From positions 4,588,001 through 4,652,000 of the forward strand of contig JAURUC010000001.1 of the NCBI GenBank assembly GCA_030803735.1: a stretch of DNA of 64,000 bases, read 5' to 3'. Of the stretch, positions 34,050 through 41,071 are shown one piece after another. The position numbers and the translations under genes were made by a program. How positions within the stretch are numbered: position 1 is the first letter of the stretch; each line of letters starts with the position of its first letter. The DNA is from Actinopolyspora lacussalsi. GTDB taxonomy: Bacteria; Actinomycetota; Actinomycetes; Mycobacteriales; Pseudonocardiaceae. The notes under the pieces were generated by a model that saw nothing but the letters and a program-made list of their open reading frames with translations, ran no database searches and was not told where the DNA came from.

Positions 34050-34129
34050 GTCAACCCCTTGTCCGTTCCCGAGCGCCGCGGCCCGGCTACCTCGTGGGAA
34101 ATCGACGCCCGCGCCGGAAACCGCGCCGC

Positions 34130-34759
34130 TCACTCTCCCCGGAACCGCAGCGGGTTGTCGAGGTCGAGGAAGGTTCGGGCGAGCTTGTTGGTCTCGGTTC
34201 CGTTGCCGCGCACCGAGTGCAGGATGCCGTTGTAGACGAGGTCCCACAGCTCGCGGTTCCGCTGGAGATCGTTGAGCTGTGCGGAAAGCTCCCGTCCCGC
34301 TGCGTCGGTCAGCTGCAGTACTCGGGAAGCGCCTTCCGTGGTTACCTTCACCGAGGTGAGCTCGTACGTTCCGACGAATCCGTTCTTCCCGTAACGAAGC
34401 CAGTCGGCTCCCGCTGACATGCGCGTGTTGCGCCCTGTCAGCAACGTGATGAACGGCCACGGAACTATGAACAACCAGAGCCACCACGTCGTCATCCATC
34501 CGAACCCGCTGTCTCTGATGACGCCGAATACGAAGACGATGACCGATATCGCCAGTCCGATACCGAAGGATTGGCCACGGGCCGGGTAGAACCACTCGAG
34601 TACGGGGGACTCACCTTCCGGAGCTTGCGGGGCCTTGTTCTCCCCACCCGAACGTTTCTTCTCGGCTCGTTTCCACTCGGGCTCCAGCGGTGCGCGTGGT
34701 GGGCGTGGTTGCCCGGTTCGGGGGTCGGGTTTTGGTGGCAGTCCGGCTGTGTGGCTCAT
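34130..34759 (-). CDS. two-TM, PH-like partner protein 2 (putative immunity-type)
   Basis: 209-aa protein: Pro-rich N-terminus (MSHTAGLPPKPDPRTGQPR), a hydrophobic pair (about 85-125, GLAISVIVFVFGVI and WWLWLFIVPWPFITLL), then a PH-like beta domain (WLRYGKNGFVGTYELTS, LQLTDAAGRELSAQL) and the tail ELWDLVYNGILHSVRGNG. Paralogue of the proteins at 35004 and 39805. It lies 11 bp behind an orphan copy of the effector tail, exactly as its sister lies behind the full effector. That pairing, and the membrane location, are why I suggest an immunity or anchoring role; no known immunity family is recognised. Confidence 0.6.
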   Translation of the reverse strand: MSHTAGLPPKPDPRTGQPRPPRAPLEPEWKRAEKKRSGGENKAPQAPEGESPVLEWFYPARGQSFGIGLAISVIVFVFGVIRDSGFGWMTTWWLWLFIVPWPFITLLTGRNTRMSAGADWLRYGKNGFVGTYELTSVKVTTEGASRVLQLTDAAGRELSAQLNDLQRNRELWDLVYNGILHSVRGNGTETNKLARTFLDLDNPLRFRGE

Positions 34760-34977
34760 TGGTGCTCGTTTCAGAAGATGTCGCCGACGAAGTCGCCGAC
34801 CGCGCCTGCGGCGTCGCCGAGCTTGTCGCCGGTCCAGCTCGCGGCGTCGCCCACCGCGTCCACGGCGTCGTCGCCCCATTCGTCGATGGCGAAGCCGACA
34901 CCGACGCTGACCACGACGCCGCCTGCCACGGCCCAGCCGACCGGGGTGCTCATGGCGAGCAACCCGGCGGTGGCAGC
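34130..34977 (-). repeat. tandem duplication, second unit (effector tail + partner)
   Basis: Second copy of a block whose first copy is 35004-35851; every landmark (partner stop, partner start, tail stop) is offset by exactly 874 bp. In the tail part I count only two base differences in about 205 bp. In the partner gene both ends are nearly identical and the middle is strongly diverged. Confidence 0.9.
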
Positions 34978-35007
34978 GAACGGTATCGAGACGACCGCGC
35001 CGCTCAC
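34771..35007 (-). CDS. orphan effector C-terminal tail (truncated WXG-protein copy)
   Basis: 78-aa open frame whose last 68 residues equal the end of the 415-aa WXG protein (from AATAGLLAMSTP to GDFVGDIF). The N-terminal 350 residues are absent. It can start at GTG 35007, overlapping the upstream partner stop by 4 bp (GTGA) with GGGGA just before, so it may be translated by coupling rather than being a dead fragment. The tail has a glycine-zipper hydrophobic stretch (GWAVAGGVVVSVGVGFA) and a repetitive acidic amphipathic end (DAVGDAASWTGDKLGDAAG). Orphan toxin tips beside partner genes are typical of polymorphic toxin loci. Confidence 0.65.
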   Translation of the reverse strand: MSGAVVSIPFAATAGLLAMSTPVGWAVAGGVVVSVGVGFAIDEWGDDAVDAVGDAASWTGDKLGDAAGAVGDFVGDIF

Positions 35008-35633
35008 TCTCCCCGGAACCGCAGCGGGTTGTCGAGGTCGAGGAAGGTCCGGGCGAGCTTGTTGGTCTCGGCGCCGTTGCCGCGCACCGAGTGCAGGATG
35101 CCGTTGTAGACGAGGTCCCACAGCTCGCGGTTCATCTGGAGGTTGTGCAGCGGAGCGTACGCGCTGTTTCCGTGTTCGTCCGTGAGCTCCAGATAACGTG
35201 ATGCTCCACCGGTCGTGATCTTTGCCGTGGTGAGCTCGTAGGTACTGACGAATCCGGTTTTTCCGTAACGTAGCCAATCAGCGCCTGCGGATATGCGGAT
35301 GGCTCTCCCCACGAACAGGAACGGTAGCGGTGAAAGAACGACGAACAGCCACAACCACCACGTCGTCATCCAGCTGAATCCGGTGTCCCTGACGCAGAAG
35401 AAGACGAACATGACGGTCGCCATGATCGCACCGAGTGTCACCGAGAAACCTCGTGTGGGACGGAACCATTCGAGTACGGGGCCGTATCCGTCGGGTGGTT
35501 GAGGTACTTGGTGCTCACCTCCGGGACGTTTGTCCTCGGCACGCTTCCAATCCGGTTCGAGTGGCGCGCGTGGTGGGCGTGGTTGCCCGGTTCGGGGGTC
35601 GGGTTTTGGTGGCAGTCCGGCTGTGTGGCTCAT
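35004..35633 (-). CDS. two-TM, PH-like partner protein 1 (putative immunity-type)
   Basis: 209-aa protein with the same build and exactly the same length as the one at 34130: Pro-rich N-terminus, hydrophobic pair (GAIMATVMFVFFCV and WLWLFVVLSPLPFLFV), PH-like domain (WLRYGKTGFVSTYELTT) and the NRELWDLVYNGILHSVRGNG tail. It starts 11 bp behind the stop of the full-length WXG effector, in the place expected for a cognate immunity or chaperone gene. The ends are near-identical to the second copy, but the segment from about 30 to 175 differs strongly, as if under diversification. Function unproven. Confidence 0.62.
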   Translation of the reverse strand: MSHTAGLPPKPDPRTGQPRPPRAPLEPDWKRAEDKRPGGEHQVPQPPDGYGPVLEWFRPTRGFSVTLGAIMATVMFVFFCVRDTGFSWMTTWWLWLFVVLSPLPFLFVGRAIRISAGADWLRYGKTGFVSTYELTTAKITTGGASRYLELTDEHGNSAYAPLHNLQMNRELWDLVYNGILHSVRGNGAETNKLARTFLDLDNPLRFRGE

Positions 35634-35851
35634 TGGTGCTCGTTTCAGAAGATGTCGCCGACGAAGTCGCCGACCGCGCCTGCGGCGTCGCCGAGCTTGT
35701 CGCCGGTCCAGCTCGCGGCGTCGCCCACCGCGTCCACGGCGTCGTCGCCCCATTCGTCGATGGCGAAGCCGACGCCGACGCTGACCACGACGCCGCCTGC
35801 CACGGCCCAGCCGACCGGGGTGCTCATGGCGAGCAGCCCGGCGGTGGCAGC
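35004..35851 (-). repeat. tandem duplication, first unit (effector tail + partner)
   Basis: Contains the last 68 codons of the WXG effector plus partner gene 1. Duplicated at 34130-34977 with an 874-bp period and a 26-bp non-homologous join (34978-35003). Confidence 0.9.
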
Positions 35852-36892
35852 GGAACCGGCAGCGTAGCCGCCGAGGTTGATGGCGGCGCTCTCGCCCACC
35901 GATTTGTCCGAGGTTTGGACGTCGTAGGCGATGCTGCCACCGGTTATGAGCAACCCGGCGACGGGAAGTTTGCTCGCCACCCGGACGCTGCCACGTAACA
36001 GTGGATTGGCTGCCCTGTTCGGGTTCGCTCCGAAACTGAGGTTCGCGCCGAGCAGGGCTTTGGTTCTCGGACTCAGCTTGTCGACCAGCCGCGCGGTCCG
36101 GGTAGCGGTGGCCTTGTTCTCCATCGCCGTCTTGTTCAGCTGGTTGCGGACGTGGATGGCGGCGGCGCGGGTCTGGTTGCGCAGTCCCAGGTTGGGGCTG
36201 TGCATCAGCTTCTCCGCCCGCGCGATCTTGCCACTGTCGGCGATCTCGACCGCCGCTGCCCGCATCGCGCTGGTGCTTCCGGCCACCGCACCCGCCAGCC
36301 CGGTGGTGAAGTCGGTGATGGTGAAGGGGCTCTTCTCCACGAGCCCGGAGACGAACCTGTTGAGCACGCCGAGTGCACTGTTGTGCTGCTCGCGGGCTTC
36401 GGTGACGATCTGGCTGCACTCCTGGTACGCGCGGACCTTGCGCGCGTAGGCGGCCTGCGCCTGGGTGGCCGAGGCATGGGCCTGCTGTTCCGCCGGAGTG
36501 GCCGGGCGGTCTTCAGGCAGCGGTTTCGGGGCGTCCGGTTCCGGTCCCGGCTCCATGATGCGTCGCTCGGTCACCGTCAGACCGGCTTCTCGCGCGGTCT
36601 CGCGAGCACGCCGCATCCGTTTCTGGGCGGTCTCCAGTTCGTCCGCGTACTTGTTCAGTTCCCGGCACATCGCCGCGTGGTCCTCGGCGACCTCGTCGAC
36701 CTCGGGGCCAACCTTGCTCATCACAGCGCGGAACGAGTCCCCGGCCTCGCCGGACCAGGCGCTCTCCGAGCCGTTGCGAGCGCGAGTTACCTGCGTACCG
36801 GTCTCGTGAACGGACTCGGACACGGTGTTCATCCAGCGGGCGCTTTCCCGAATGCTCGACGGGTTTCCCCGAATCTCCAGGTCGAGTGGCAT
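35645..36892 (-). CDS. WXG-fold type VII effector-like protein with glycine-zipper tail
   Basis: 415-aa protein. Residues 1-110 form the long WXG-like helical hairpin (ESAWSG, Trp46; ELNKYADELETAQKRMRRARE), then a Pro/Glu linker (about 115-140), a helical middle region (AYARKVRAYQECSQIV, LNRFVSGLVEKSPFTI), and a C-terminal region with hydrophobic stretches (VAGLLITGGSIAYDV; GWAVAGGVVVSVGVGFA) ending in a repetitive acidic amphipathic helix. ATG 36892 begins right at the fold; 19 bp separate it from the EspC-like gene. The layout fits LXG/WXG polymorphic toxins with a membrane-active tip; no nuclease or other enzyme motif is visible. The tail is duplicated downstream. Confidence 0.68.
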   Translation of the reverse strand: MPLDLEIRGNPSSIRESARWMNTVSESVHETGTQVTRARNGSESAWSGEAGDSFRAVMSKVGPEVDEVAEDHAAMCRELNKYADELETAQKRMRRARETAREAGLTVTERRIMEPGPEPDAPKPLPEDRPATPAEQQAHASATQAQAAYARKVRAYQECSQIVTEAREQHNSALGVLNRFVSGLVEKSPFTITDFTTGLAGAVAGSTSAMRAAAVEIADSGKIARAEKLMHSPNLGLRNQTRAAAIHVRNQLNKTAMENKATATRTARLVDKLSPRTKALLGANLSFGANPNRAANPLLRGSVRVASKLPVAGLLITGGSIAYDVQTSDKSVGESAAINLGGYAAGSAATAGLLAMSTPVGWAVAGGVVVSVGVGFAIDEWGDDAVDAVGDAASWTGDKLGDAAGAVGDFVGDIF

Positions 36893-36911
36893 GTGTGTCG
36901 CTCCCCAGTGG

Positions 36912-37190
36912 TCAGCCTGGTTGCTCGTCGAACCGCTCGGCGTTGGAACGATCCGTCTCCTCGTAGAGATCGCGTCCCTCGGCGACGGCGTCACCGGCCG
37001 CGCCGAGCCCCTCGACGATTCCCGCGGTGGAACTGGTCAGCAGCGCCATCGCGCCCGCGACCGCCTCGGTCGCCTCGCCCACGTCGGGTGCGGGCGGGGG
37101 CGACGAAGTGTCGTCCAGACTCGTCGCGGCGTTGCGCAGCTTGTTGGCCACTCCGGTGAGTTCTTCCGGATCCACGTGCGTCCCGCTCAC
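36912..37190 (-). CDS. EspC-like (DUF2580-type) type VII secretion-associated protein
   Basis: 92-aa helical protein opening with HVDPEELTGVANKLRNAA, the EspC/DUF2580 pattern, then a Pro/Ala linker and a second helix (GAMALLTSSTAGIVEGL). No WXG motif. Its ATG overlaps the stop of the SseB-like gene by 4 bp, and the WXG gene follows after 19 bp, so all three are one transcript. Probably a helical partner or adaptor for the WXG protein's export. Parallels the EspC-like gene at 11006. Confidence 0.65.
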   Translation of the reverse strand: MSGTHVDPEELTGVANKLRNAATSLDDTSSPPPAPDVGEATEAVAGAMALLTSSTAGIVEGLGAAGDAVAEGRDLYEETDRSNAERFDEQPG

Positions 37191-37558
37191 TGCCGAGCCT
37201 CCTCCTCGCCGTCGTTGCGCTGCTCGTCGGGAAGCAGAGCGTCCCAGATCACCAGGTCCGCCCCGCTGCGTCGCTGTATCTCCTCGACCTTGTCCATCGG
37301 CAACGAGGCCCAGGGCTGCAGCTCGCCGCAGCAGGCGACCAGCGAGTCCAGCGAGGAGTAGGCCAGCACCGCCAGCCTCCCGTCGGCCAGCCTGCGCAGG
37401 TCGAGGGTGACCTCGGTGTCCTGTTTCAGCACCCGCTTCGACGGGAGATAGGCGGTAGTCGGTTCCACGCCTTCGCGTTCGGCGATGTAGTCCGCGCCGA
37501 TTACCGCAGGAGCCTCCGACTCGTGCTGCCGAAACACGTGTTCGTCGCCGATCGCCAA
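37187..37558 (-). CDS. SseB-like / SAV_915-family protein
   Basis: 123-aa cytoplasmic protein with the pattern LPSKRVLKQDTEVTLDLRRL then ADGRLAVLAYSSLDSLVACCGELQPWASLP, which resembles the SAV_915/SseB N-terminal domain found with actinobacterial type VII genes. The acidic C-terminus (DEQRNDGEEEARQ) overlaps the EspC-like start. First gene of the six-gene leftward effector run; a 315-bp gap lies upstream. Role unknown; in other loci such proteins precede EspC-like and WXG genes, which is the arrangement here. Confidence 0.65.
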   Translation of the reverse strand: MAIGDEHVFRQHESEAPAVIGADYIAEREGVEPTTAYLPSKRVLKQDTEVTLDLRRLADGRLAVLAYSSLDSLVACCGELQPWASLPMDKVEEIQRRSGADLVIWDALLPDEQRNDGEEEARQ

Positions 37559-37873
37559 CGGTCCTCCCCAGCCGGCCGAAAGTGAATCATTCGGCAGGGT
37601 GTCACTCTGAAGGGCGAGATCGACAGGGTGGGACTACTCAGGATGAGCGGTTTCGTGTGGCGTGTCACAGCGAGATGGCGGCACGAATCGAGTCGTGCCG
37701 CCACGCGCGGGATCATTCCTCGAATCGTCGTTCCGGTTCGGTGCGTTCGGGCGCTGTGGTGCTCTCGGCACTGCCCGAAGTGGTTCGGTGCCCGACCCCG
37801 GTGGTCTCCGGCGAGATCCACACACGCACCTGAACGGGTTCGCCGATGAGCCGGTGTTCCTCCCGGTGCGCGC
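37559..37873. other. 315-bp gap with a strong hairpin, no gene seen
   Basis: Between the effector run and the zinc-ribbon gene, both leftward. It should hold the effector-run promoter (right of 37558). It contains one strong hairpin (37675-37702). The open frames across it are arginine-rich and unconvincing. Confidence 0.4.
37675..37702. terminator. perfect 11-bp stem hairpin
   Basis: TGGCGGCACGA (37675-37685), loop ATCGAG, TCGTGCCGCCA (37692-37702). It lies about 170 bp beyond the stop of the leftward zinc-ribbon gene and about 120 bp before the effector run, so it could end the first transcript or regulate the second. Confidence 0.5.
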
Positions 37874-38170
37874 TCATTCACTCTCACCTGTCAGACGACG
37901 GATCGCGGCTCGGCGTCGCGCTTGTTCGTCCTCGTTCAGGCGTCGTTGCTCCATCCGGTCGCAGGCCAGTGACATGCAGGTGTCGCAGGTGGGCATCAGC
38001 CAGTCCACCTCGGTCGGATCGATCAGTTCGACGTCCTCGCCGCACAGCGTCGTTCGTCGCTGACCAGGTCTGGGACGTAGTTCCGGCGACAGCGCGTGTC
38101 GCCAACCCGCCACCGGCTGCCACCACACCACCGGTCCCCGCCAACGCAGCGTTTCCTCGGGAAGCGTCAT
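37874..38170 (-). CDS. small zinc-ribbon-like protein beside an XRE regulator
   Basis: 98-aa protein with WRGPVVWWQPVAGWRHAL, then one Cys (TTLCGEDVEL) and a CxxC (PTCDTCMSLAC), which together with a His could bind zinc, and a basic C-terminal helix (EQRRLNEDEQARRRAAIRRL). ATG 38170 chosen over an upstream GTG frame because AAAGGAACG lies just before it. It is divergent from the XRE/DUF5753 gene, sharing an AT-rich intergenic operator region; such small zinc proteins often accompany these regulators in Pseudonocardiales (recollection). Confidence 0.6.
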   Translation of the reverse strand: MTLPEETLRWRGPVVWWQPVAGWRHALSPELRPRPGQRRTTLCGEDVELIDPTEVDWLMPTCDTCMSLACDRMEQRRLNEDEQARRRAAIRRLTGESE

Positions 38171-38250
38171 GGTCGTTCCTTTCCTGCCATTGGAACGGCG
38201 GCACGGAACTCCGTTGCCGTGCTCACCAGACATCGGATTGCACTGGTTAA

Positions 38251-38280
38251 AGTATTAGTTATAGATAACTGATCCAATAC
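38251..38280. promoter_or_regulatory. AT-rich divergent operator/promoter with nested palindromes
   Basis: Inner inverted repeat AGTTAT-AG-ATAACT (38257-38270), with an outer pair GTATT (38252-38256) and AATAC (38276-38280). It sits about 85 bp from both the zinc-ribbon and XRE starts and is strikingly AT-rich, so it is a good candidate for XRE autoregulation. Confidence 0.55.
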
Positions 38281-38365
38281 CACGATCTGATGAAAGGCCG
38301 AGCAGGACGACCTCGTTTGCCTGAGAGACTGAAGCTTGAAACTCGCGAGCTCAGGAGGCGACCAG

Positions 38366-39205
38366 GTGACTGACCGTGGCGATGCCAGCGCCCTTCGGTG
38401 GCTGATCGGCAACGAGCTACGGCTGGCGCGTGAACGTGCGGGGAAGAGACAGGGCGAAGCGGGTTCTTTGCTCGGGTGCAGCCAGGCGAAGATCAACTAC
38501 CTGGAAACGGGCCGCAATAAGCAGCAGCCGGACGAAGTCAGCAAACTGCTGCACTTCTACGAAGCAGGAGCCGCGAAAGCCGACCGGCTCGCCGCCATCG
38601 CCGGGCATCCCGATCAGGGAACCTGGTGGGCCGATTTCGAGGACGTGGTACCGGACTGGTTCGCGACATTCGTGGGGCTCGAAGGATTGGCCTCACGAGA
38701 GTTCGTCTACGAGACCATGACGATTCCCGGACTGCTGCAGACCCGCGAGTACGCGACAGCGCTGCTGAACGGGCATCTCCGTGTTCCCGTGATCGATATC
38801 GAGCAGGTGGTGAACCTGCGAATCGCCAGGCAACAGTCCCTCCATAGTTCGCCTCCCCTGCACTTCGAGGTGGTGGTCGAGGAAAGCGTCCTGGACCGCG
38901 CCGTGGGCGGGCACGATGTCATGCAGGCTCAGCTACGTCACACCCTGGAGCTCTGCGAGCGGGAGAACATCACGCTGCGCGTGATGCCGCTCTCGGTTCC
39001 GGTGCACGACGGCATCGAAGGGGAGTTCATGCTGCTCGACTTCGAGCAGGCCCAGAGCATCGGATACATCGAGTACCCCAGCGGAGCCATCTACATCCAG
39101 AATCAGGAACAGGTCGCCGGTTACACCAAGGCCGCTCAGCGGCTGAACGAAGCCGCGCTCACTCCGGAACAGTCGTTGCGGGCGGTCGCCGCCCGTCTCG
39201 CATGA
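38366..39205 (+). CDS. XRE-family regulator with DUF5753 (WhiJ-like)
   Basis: 279-aa protein with an N-terminal helix-turn-helix (about 12-65; LRLARERAGKRQGEAGSLLGCSQAKINYLETG region) and a DUF5753 sensory domain (about 90-270; ASREFVYETMTIPGLLQTREYA, HFEVVVEESVLDRAVGG, VMPLSVPVHDGIEGEF). GTG 38366 is preferred over ATG 38336 because CAGGAGG lies 8 nt upstream. It is followed after 24 bp by a DUF397 gene, the standard WhiJ/AbaA-type pair in which the small protein modulates the DNA-binding partner. Probably controls the divergent zinc-ribbon gene and itself. Confidence 0.88.
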   Translation: MTDRGDASALRWLIGNELRLARERAGKRQGEAGSLLGCSQAKINYLETGRNKQQPDEVSKLLHFYEAGAAKADRLAAIAGHPDQGTWWADFEDVVPDWFATFVGLEGLASREFVYETMTIPGLLQTREYATALLNGHLRVPVIDIEQVVNLRIARQQSLHSSPPLHFEVVVEESVLDRAVGGHDVMQAQLRHTLELCERENITLRVMPLSVPVHDGIEGEFMLLDFEQAQSIGYIEYPSGAIYIQNQEQVAGYTKAAQRLNEAALTPEQSLRAVAARLA

Positions 39206-39229
39206 GCCGCAACCAGCAAGGAGAGCGAA

Positions 39230-39424
39230 ATGGTCGATGAGGAACGGGTTTTCCGGGTGTCTTCCTACTCGGGAAACGGCGCGAACTGCGTCGAGGTGGG
39301 ACTGGGCGGCGACGCGGTGGCCGTGCGGGACTCGAAGGCTCCCGAACACGGGACGCTGCGCTTCACCGAGGCACGGTGGCTCGACTTCCTGGGAACACTG
39401 CGCGGTGCGGTGAACGACCGCTGA
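39230..39424 (+). CDS. DUF397 small protein
   Basis: 64-aa DUF397 protein with the family signatures FRVSSYSGNGANCVEV, VAVRDSKAP and a C-terminal WLDFLGTLR. Shine-Dalgarno AAGGAGAG lies just before ATG. It is encoded with the XRE/DUF5753 regulator and is expected to act with it in developmental or stress control (family knowledge). A second DUF397 gene lies on the opposite strand 120 bp away. Confidence 0.9.
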   Translation: MVDEERVFRVSSYSGNGANCVEVGLGGDAVAVRDSKAPEHGTLRFTEARWLDFLGTLRGAVNDR

Positions 39425-39441
39425 AGTAGTACCCGGCCGCG

Positions 39442-39512
39442 GCCCCGATCGGGCGTCAATTTCTCGCGAAATCGCCGCCCAGGCGGGAGGACGCGGCCGT
39501 CACCAGCGGCGT
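39442..39512. repeat. 71-bp direct repeat, left copy
   Basis: Near-identical (three differences by eye) to 40479-40549, offset 1037 bp. It contains the ATTTC-TCGC-GAAAT hairpin (39459-39472) and a copy of the last codons of the NUDIX gene (translating as [15 protein letters not shown]). Together the two copies bracket a 966-bp segment holding a DUF397 gene and partner paralogue 3. Confidence 0.85.
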
Positions 39513-39544
39513 TGGATCATCGTTGTCCGGGGTTTCCCCGGTGC

Positions 39545-39742
39545 TTACCCGCGCAGGCCGCGCAGGAAGTTCCGCCACTGTTGGTGGTCGAAGGTCAGTA
39601 CCGCGCCCTGGCGGTCCTTGGAGTCGCGGGCGGCGACCGCGCCGGGCAGCGCGGCGACCTCGACGCAGTTGGCCCCGTTGTCGCTGTAGCTGGATACCCG
39701 CCAGTCGAGACGGTGGTCCTTGCCGGGGTTGTTGCCGGTCAT
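39545..39742 (-). CDS. DUF397 small protein (second copy)
   Basis: 65-aa DUF397 protein: WRVSSYSDNGANCVEV, VAARDSKDRQG, FDHQQWRNFLRGLR. It shares the family core with the protein at 39230 but is on the opposite strand and has no adjacent XRE gene of its own; the nearest is the one at 38366. It lies 62 bp downstream of partner paralogue 3 and inside the segment bracketed by the 71-bp repeats, so it may have arrived with that cassette. Confidence 0.88.
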   Translation of the reverse strand: MTGNNPGKDHRLDWRVSSYSDNGANCVEVAALPGAVAARDSKDRQGAVLTFDHQQWRNFLRGLRG

Positions 39743-39804
39743 CGTTCACCTCTCGCTCGGCGGTTCGGTGTGCGGCGGCAGGGAAGCGCAGGGAACCGCG
39801 CCGC

Positions 39805-40431
39805 TCACTCTCCCCGAAAGCGCAGCGGGTCGTCGAGTTCGAGTGAATCGCGGGCCGATTGGCTGATCGTGGCGCCGTTGACATGCACCGAGTGCAGGAT
39901 GCCGTTGTAGACGAGGTCCCACAACTCGGTGTTCCGCTGCGGATCGTCGAGATAGGAGGAGAACTCGTTGCCGTGGACGTCGACGAGCCGCAGCGACTGG
40001 TGCAGCTTCGTTCCGGCCACTTCGACCGAAGCGAGCTGATAGGTCAGCACGAAGTCCCCGTTCTCGTGGGCCAACCAGTCGACCCCGGCGGACAGGTTCG
40101 GATTGTGCTTCCGTAGCCCGGAAATCAACGCCCAGGAGCCCAGCGTGCCCCAGAAAACCAGCACTCGTGGCAGGTCGACCCCGCCCATGAAGACACCGAT
40201 CACGAAGATGACGGCTACCAGGGTCAATCTGGCCAGCAGGGAGCGTAACCGGGAGTGGTGGAACCACTCGACCATCGGAGAAACCTCGTGCGGCGGCCGT
40301 GGTGCGTTGTGCTGCTTGCCCCGTTCGGTGGGCGCGTTCGGGTTGCGGTCTCTGACCAGCGGTGCGCGCGGTGGACGAGGCTGCCCGGTGCGCGGGTCGG
40401 GGCAGGGCGGCAGTGTGGCCGGGTGGTTCAT
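39805..40431 (-). CDS. two-TM, PH-like partner protein 3 (putative immunity-type paralogue)
   Basis: 208-aa paralogue of the proteins at 34130 and 35004: same DPRTGQPRPPRAPL N-terminus, hydrophobic pair (LTLVAVIFVIGVFMGG; VLVFWGTLGSWALI), PH-like strand region (WLAHENGDFVLTYQLAS) and tail ELWDLVYNGILHSVHVNG ending DPLRFRGE. No effector or effector tail precedes it; upstream is the NUDIX gene. It lies between 71-bp direct repeats, suggesting it was copied or moved here as a cassette. A solitary immunity-like copy could protect against kin effectors (inference). Confidence 0.6.
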   Translation of the reverse strand: MNHPATLPPCPDPRTGQPRPPRAPLVRDRNPNAPTERGKQHNAPRPPHEVSPMVEWFHHSRLRSLLARLTLVAVIFVIGVFMGGVDLPRVLVFWGTLGSWALISGLRKHNPNLSAGVDWLAHENGDFVLTYQLASVEVAGTKLHQSLRLVDVHGNEFSSYLDDPQRNTELWDLVYNGILHSVHVNGATISQSARDSLELDDPLRFRGE

Positions 40432-40478
40432 GGGTGCTCGTTCCGGTCGGCGTGGTCCGAGTGTTCGGTTATCGATCC

Positions 40479-40549
40479 GCCCCGATCGGCCGTCAATTTC
40501 TCGCGAAATCGCCGCCCAGCCGGGAGGACGCGGCCGTCACCAGCGGCGT
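40479..40549. repeat. 71-bp direct repeat, right copy, overlapping the NUDIX 3' end
   Basis: Holds the last codons and stop of the NUDIX gene and the ATTTC-TCGC-GAAAT hairpin (40496-40509). Pairs with 39442-39512. A repeat covering the 3' end of a gene is what site-specific or homologous integration of a cassette can leave. Confidence 0.85.
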
Positions 40550-41071
40550 GAGATCGCCCCCGCCGGGCAGCGAGCCCAGCGGCCACCAGCGCAGGTCCAC
40601 CGACTCCTCGCTGCGGCGCGGCACGGCACCGGAGGGCGCGCGCACCACGAACCGCACGTCGAAGTGCCGCGTCGGCTTGCCCAGCGAGCAGGTGACCGGG
40701 TGCACGTCCAGGTGCACCGGGTCGGGATTAACCACCAGCCCCTCGATGCCGGACTCCTCGGTGGCTTCCCGCAGCGCCGCGGCGGCCAGCGTCTCGTCGG
40801 CGGGCTCGCAGTGTCCGCCCAGCTGCAACCAGCGTCCGACCCTGGGGTGCAGCGTCAACATGGTGTGCTCGCCGCTGTCGTCCAGCACCAGCGCCGAGGA
40901 GGTCACGTGCCCCGGCTCACACTCGCGCAGGCAGGCGTCGCCACGCGCCCGCAGCAGCCCCACGAAGGCGTGCCGCAGCGCCTCCTGCCCCGAATCGGGT
41001 GCCCCGCCGGCCAGTGTGGGCGGTGTCCAGTCCTCCAGCGTGTGCAGCGCGTCGGTGTGCGGCCCGTTCAA
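40493..41071 (-). CDS. NUDIX hydrolase
   Basis: 192-aa NUDIX protein; the box reads [24 protein letters not shown] with the REATEESG core. The family cleaves nucleoside-diphosphate-linked compounds. The TTG at 41071 overlaps the fbiB stop (TTGA), so it is coupled to the F420 genes, and no other good start exists. A NUDIX gene next to fbiB is common in Pseudonocardiales as I recall, but its F420-related role is not established. The last codons lie in the 71-bp repeat, so the C-terminus [11 protein letters not shown] may be repeat-derived. Confidence 0.83.
   Translation of the reverse strand: MNGPHTDALHTLEDWTPPTLAGGAPDSGQEALRHAFVGLLRARGDACLRECEPGHVTSSALVLDDSGEHTMLTLHPRVGRWLQLGGHCEPADETLAAAALREATEESGIEGLVVNPDPVHLDVHPVTCSLGKPTRHFDVRFVVRAPSGAVPRRSEESVDLRWWPLGSLPGGGDLTPLVTAASSRLGGDFARN

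Noticed and set aside
34771..35007. Orphan effector tail as merely the end of a longer pseudogene
   Set aside because: The upstream sequence is the intact partner gene, not degraded effector sequence, and a coupled GTG start exists; treated as a small open frame with doubtful expression instead.
39442..40549. Classical integrative element with att sites
   Set aside because: The direct repeats fit, but there is no integrase, excisionase or transposase in the segment, so only a cassette-type insertion or local duplication can be supported.
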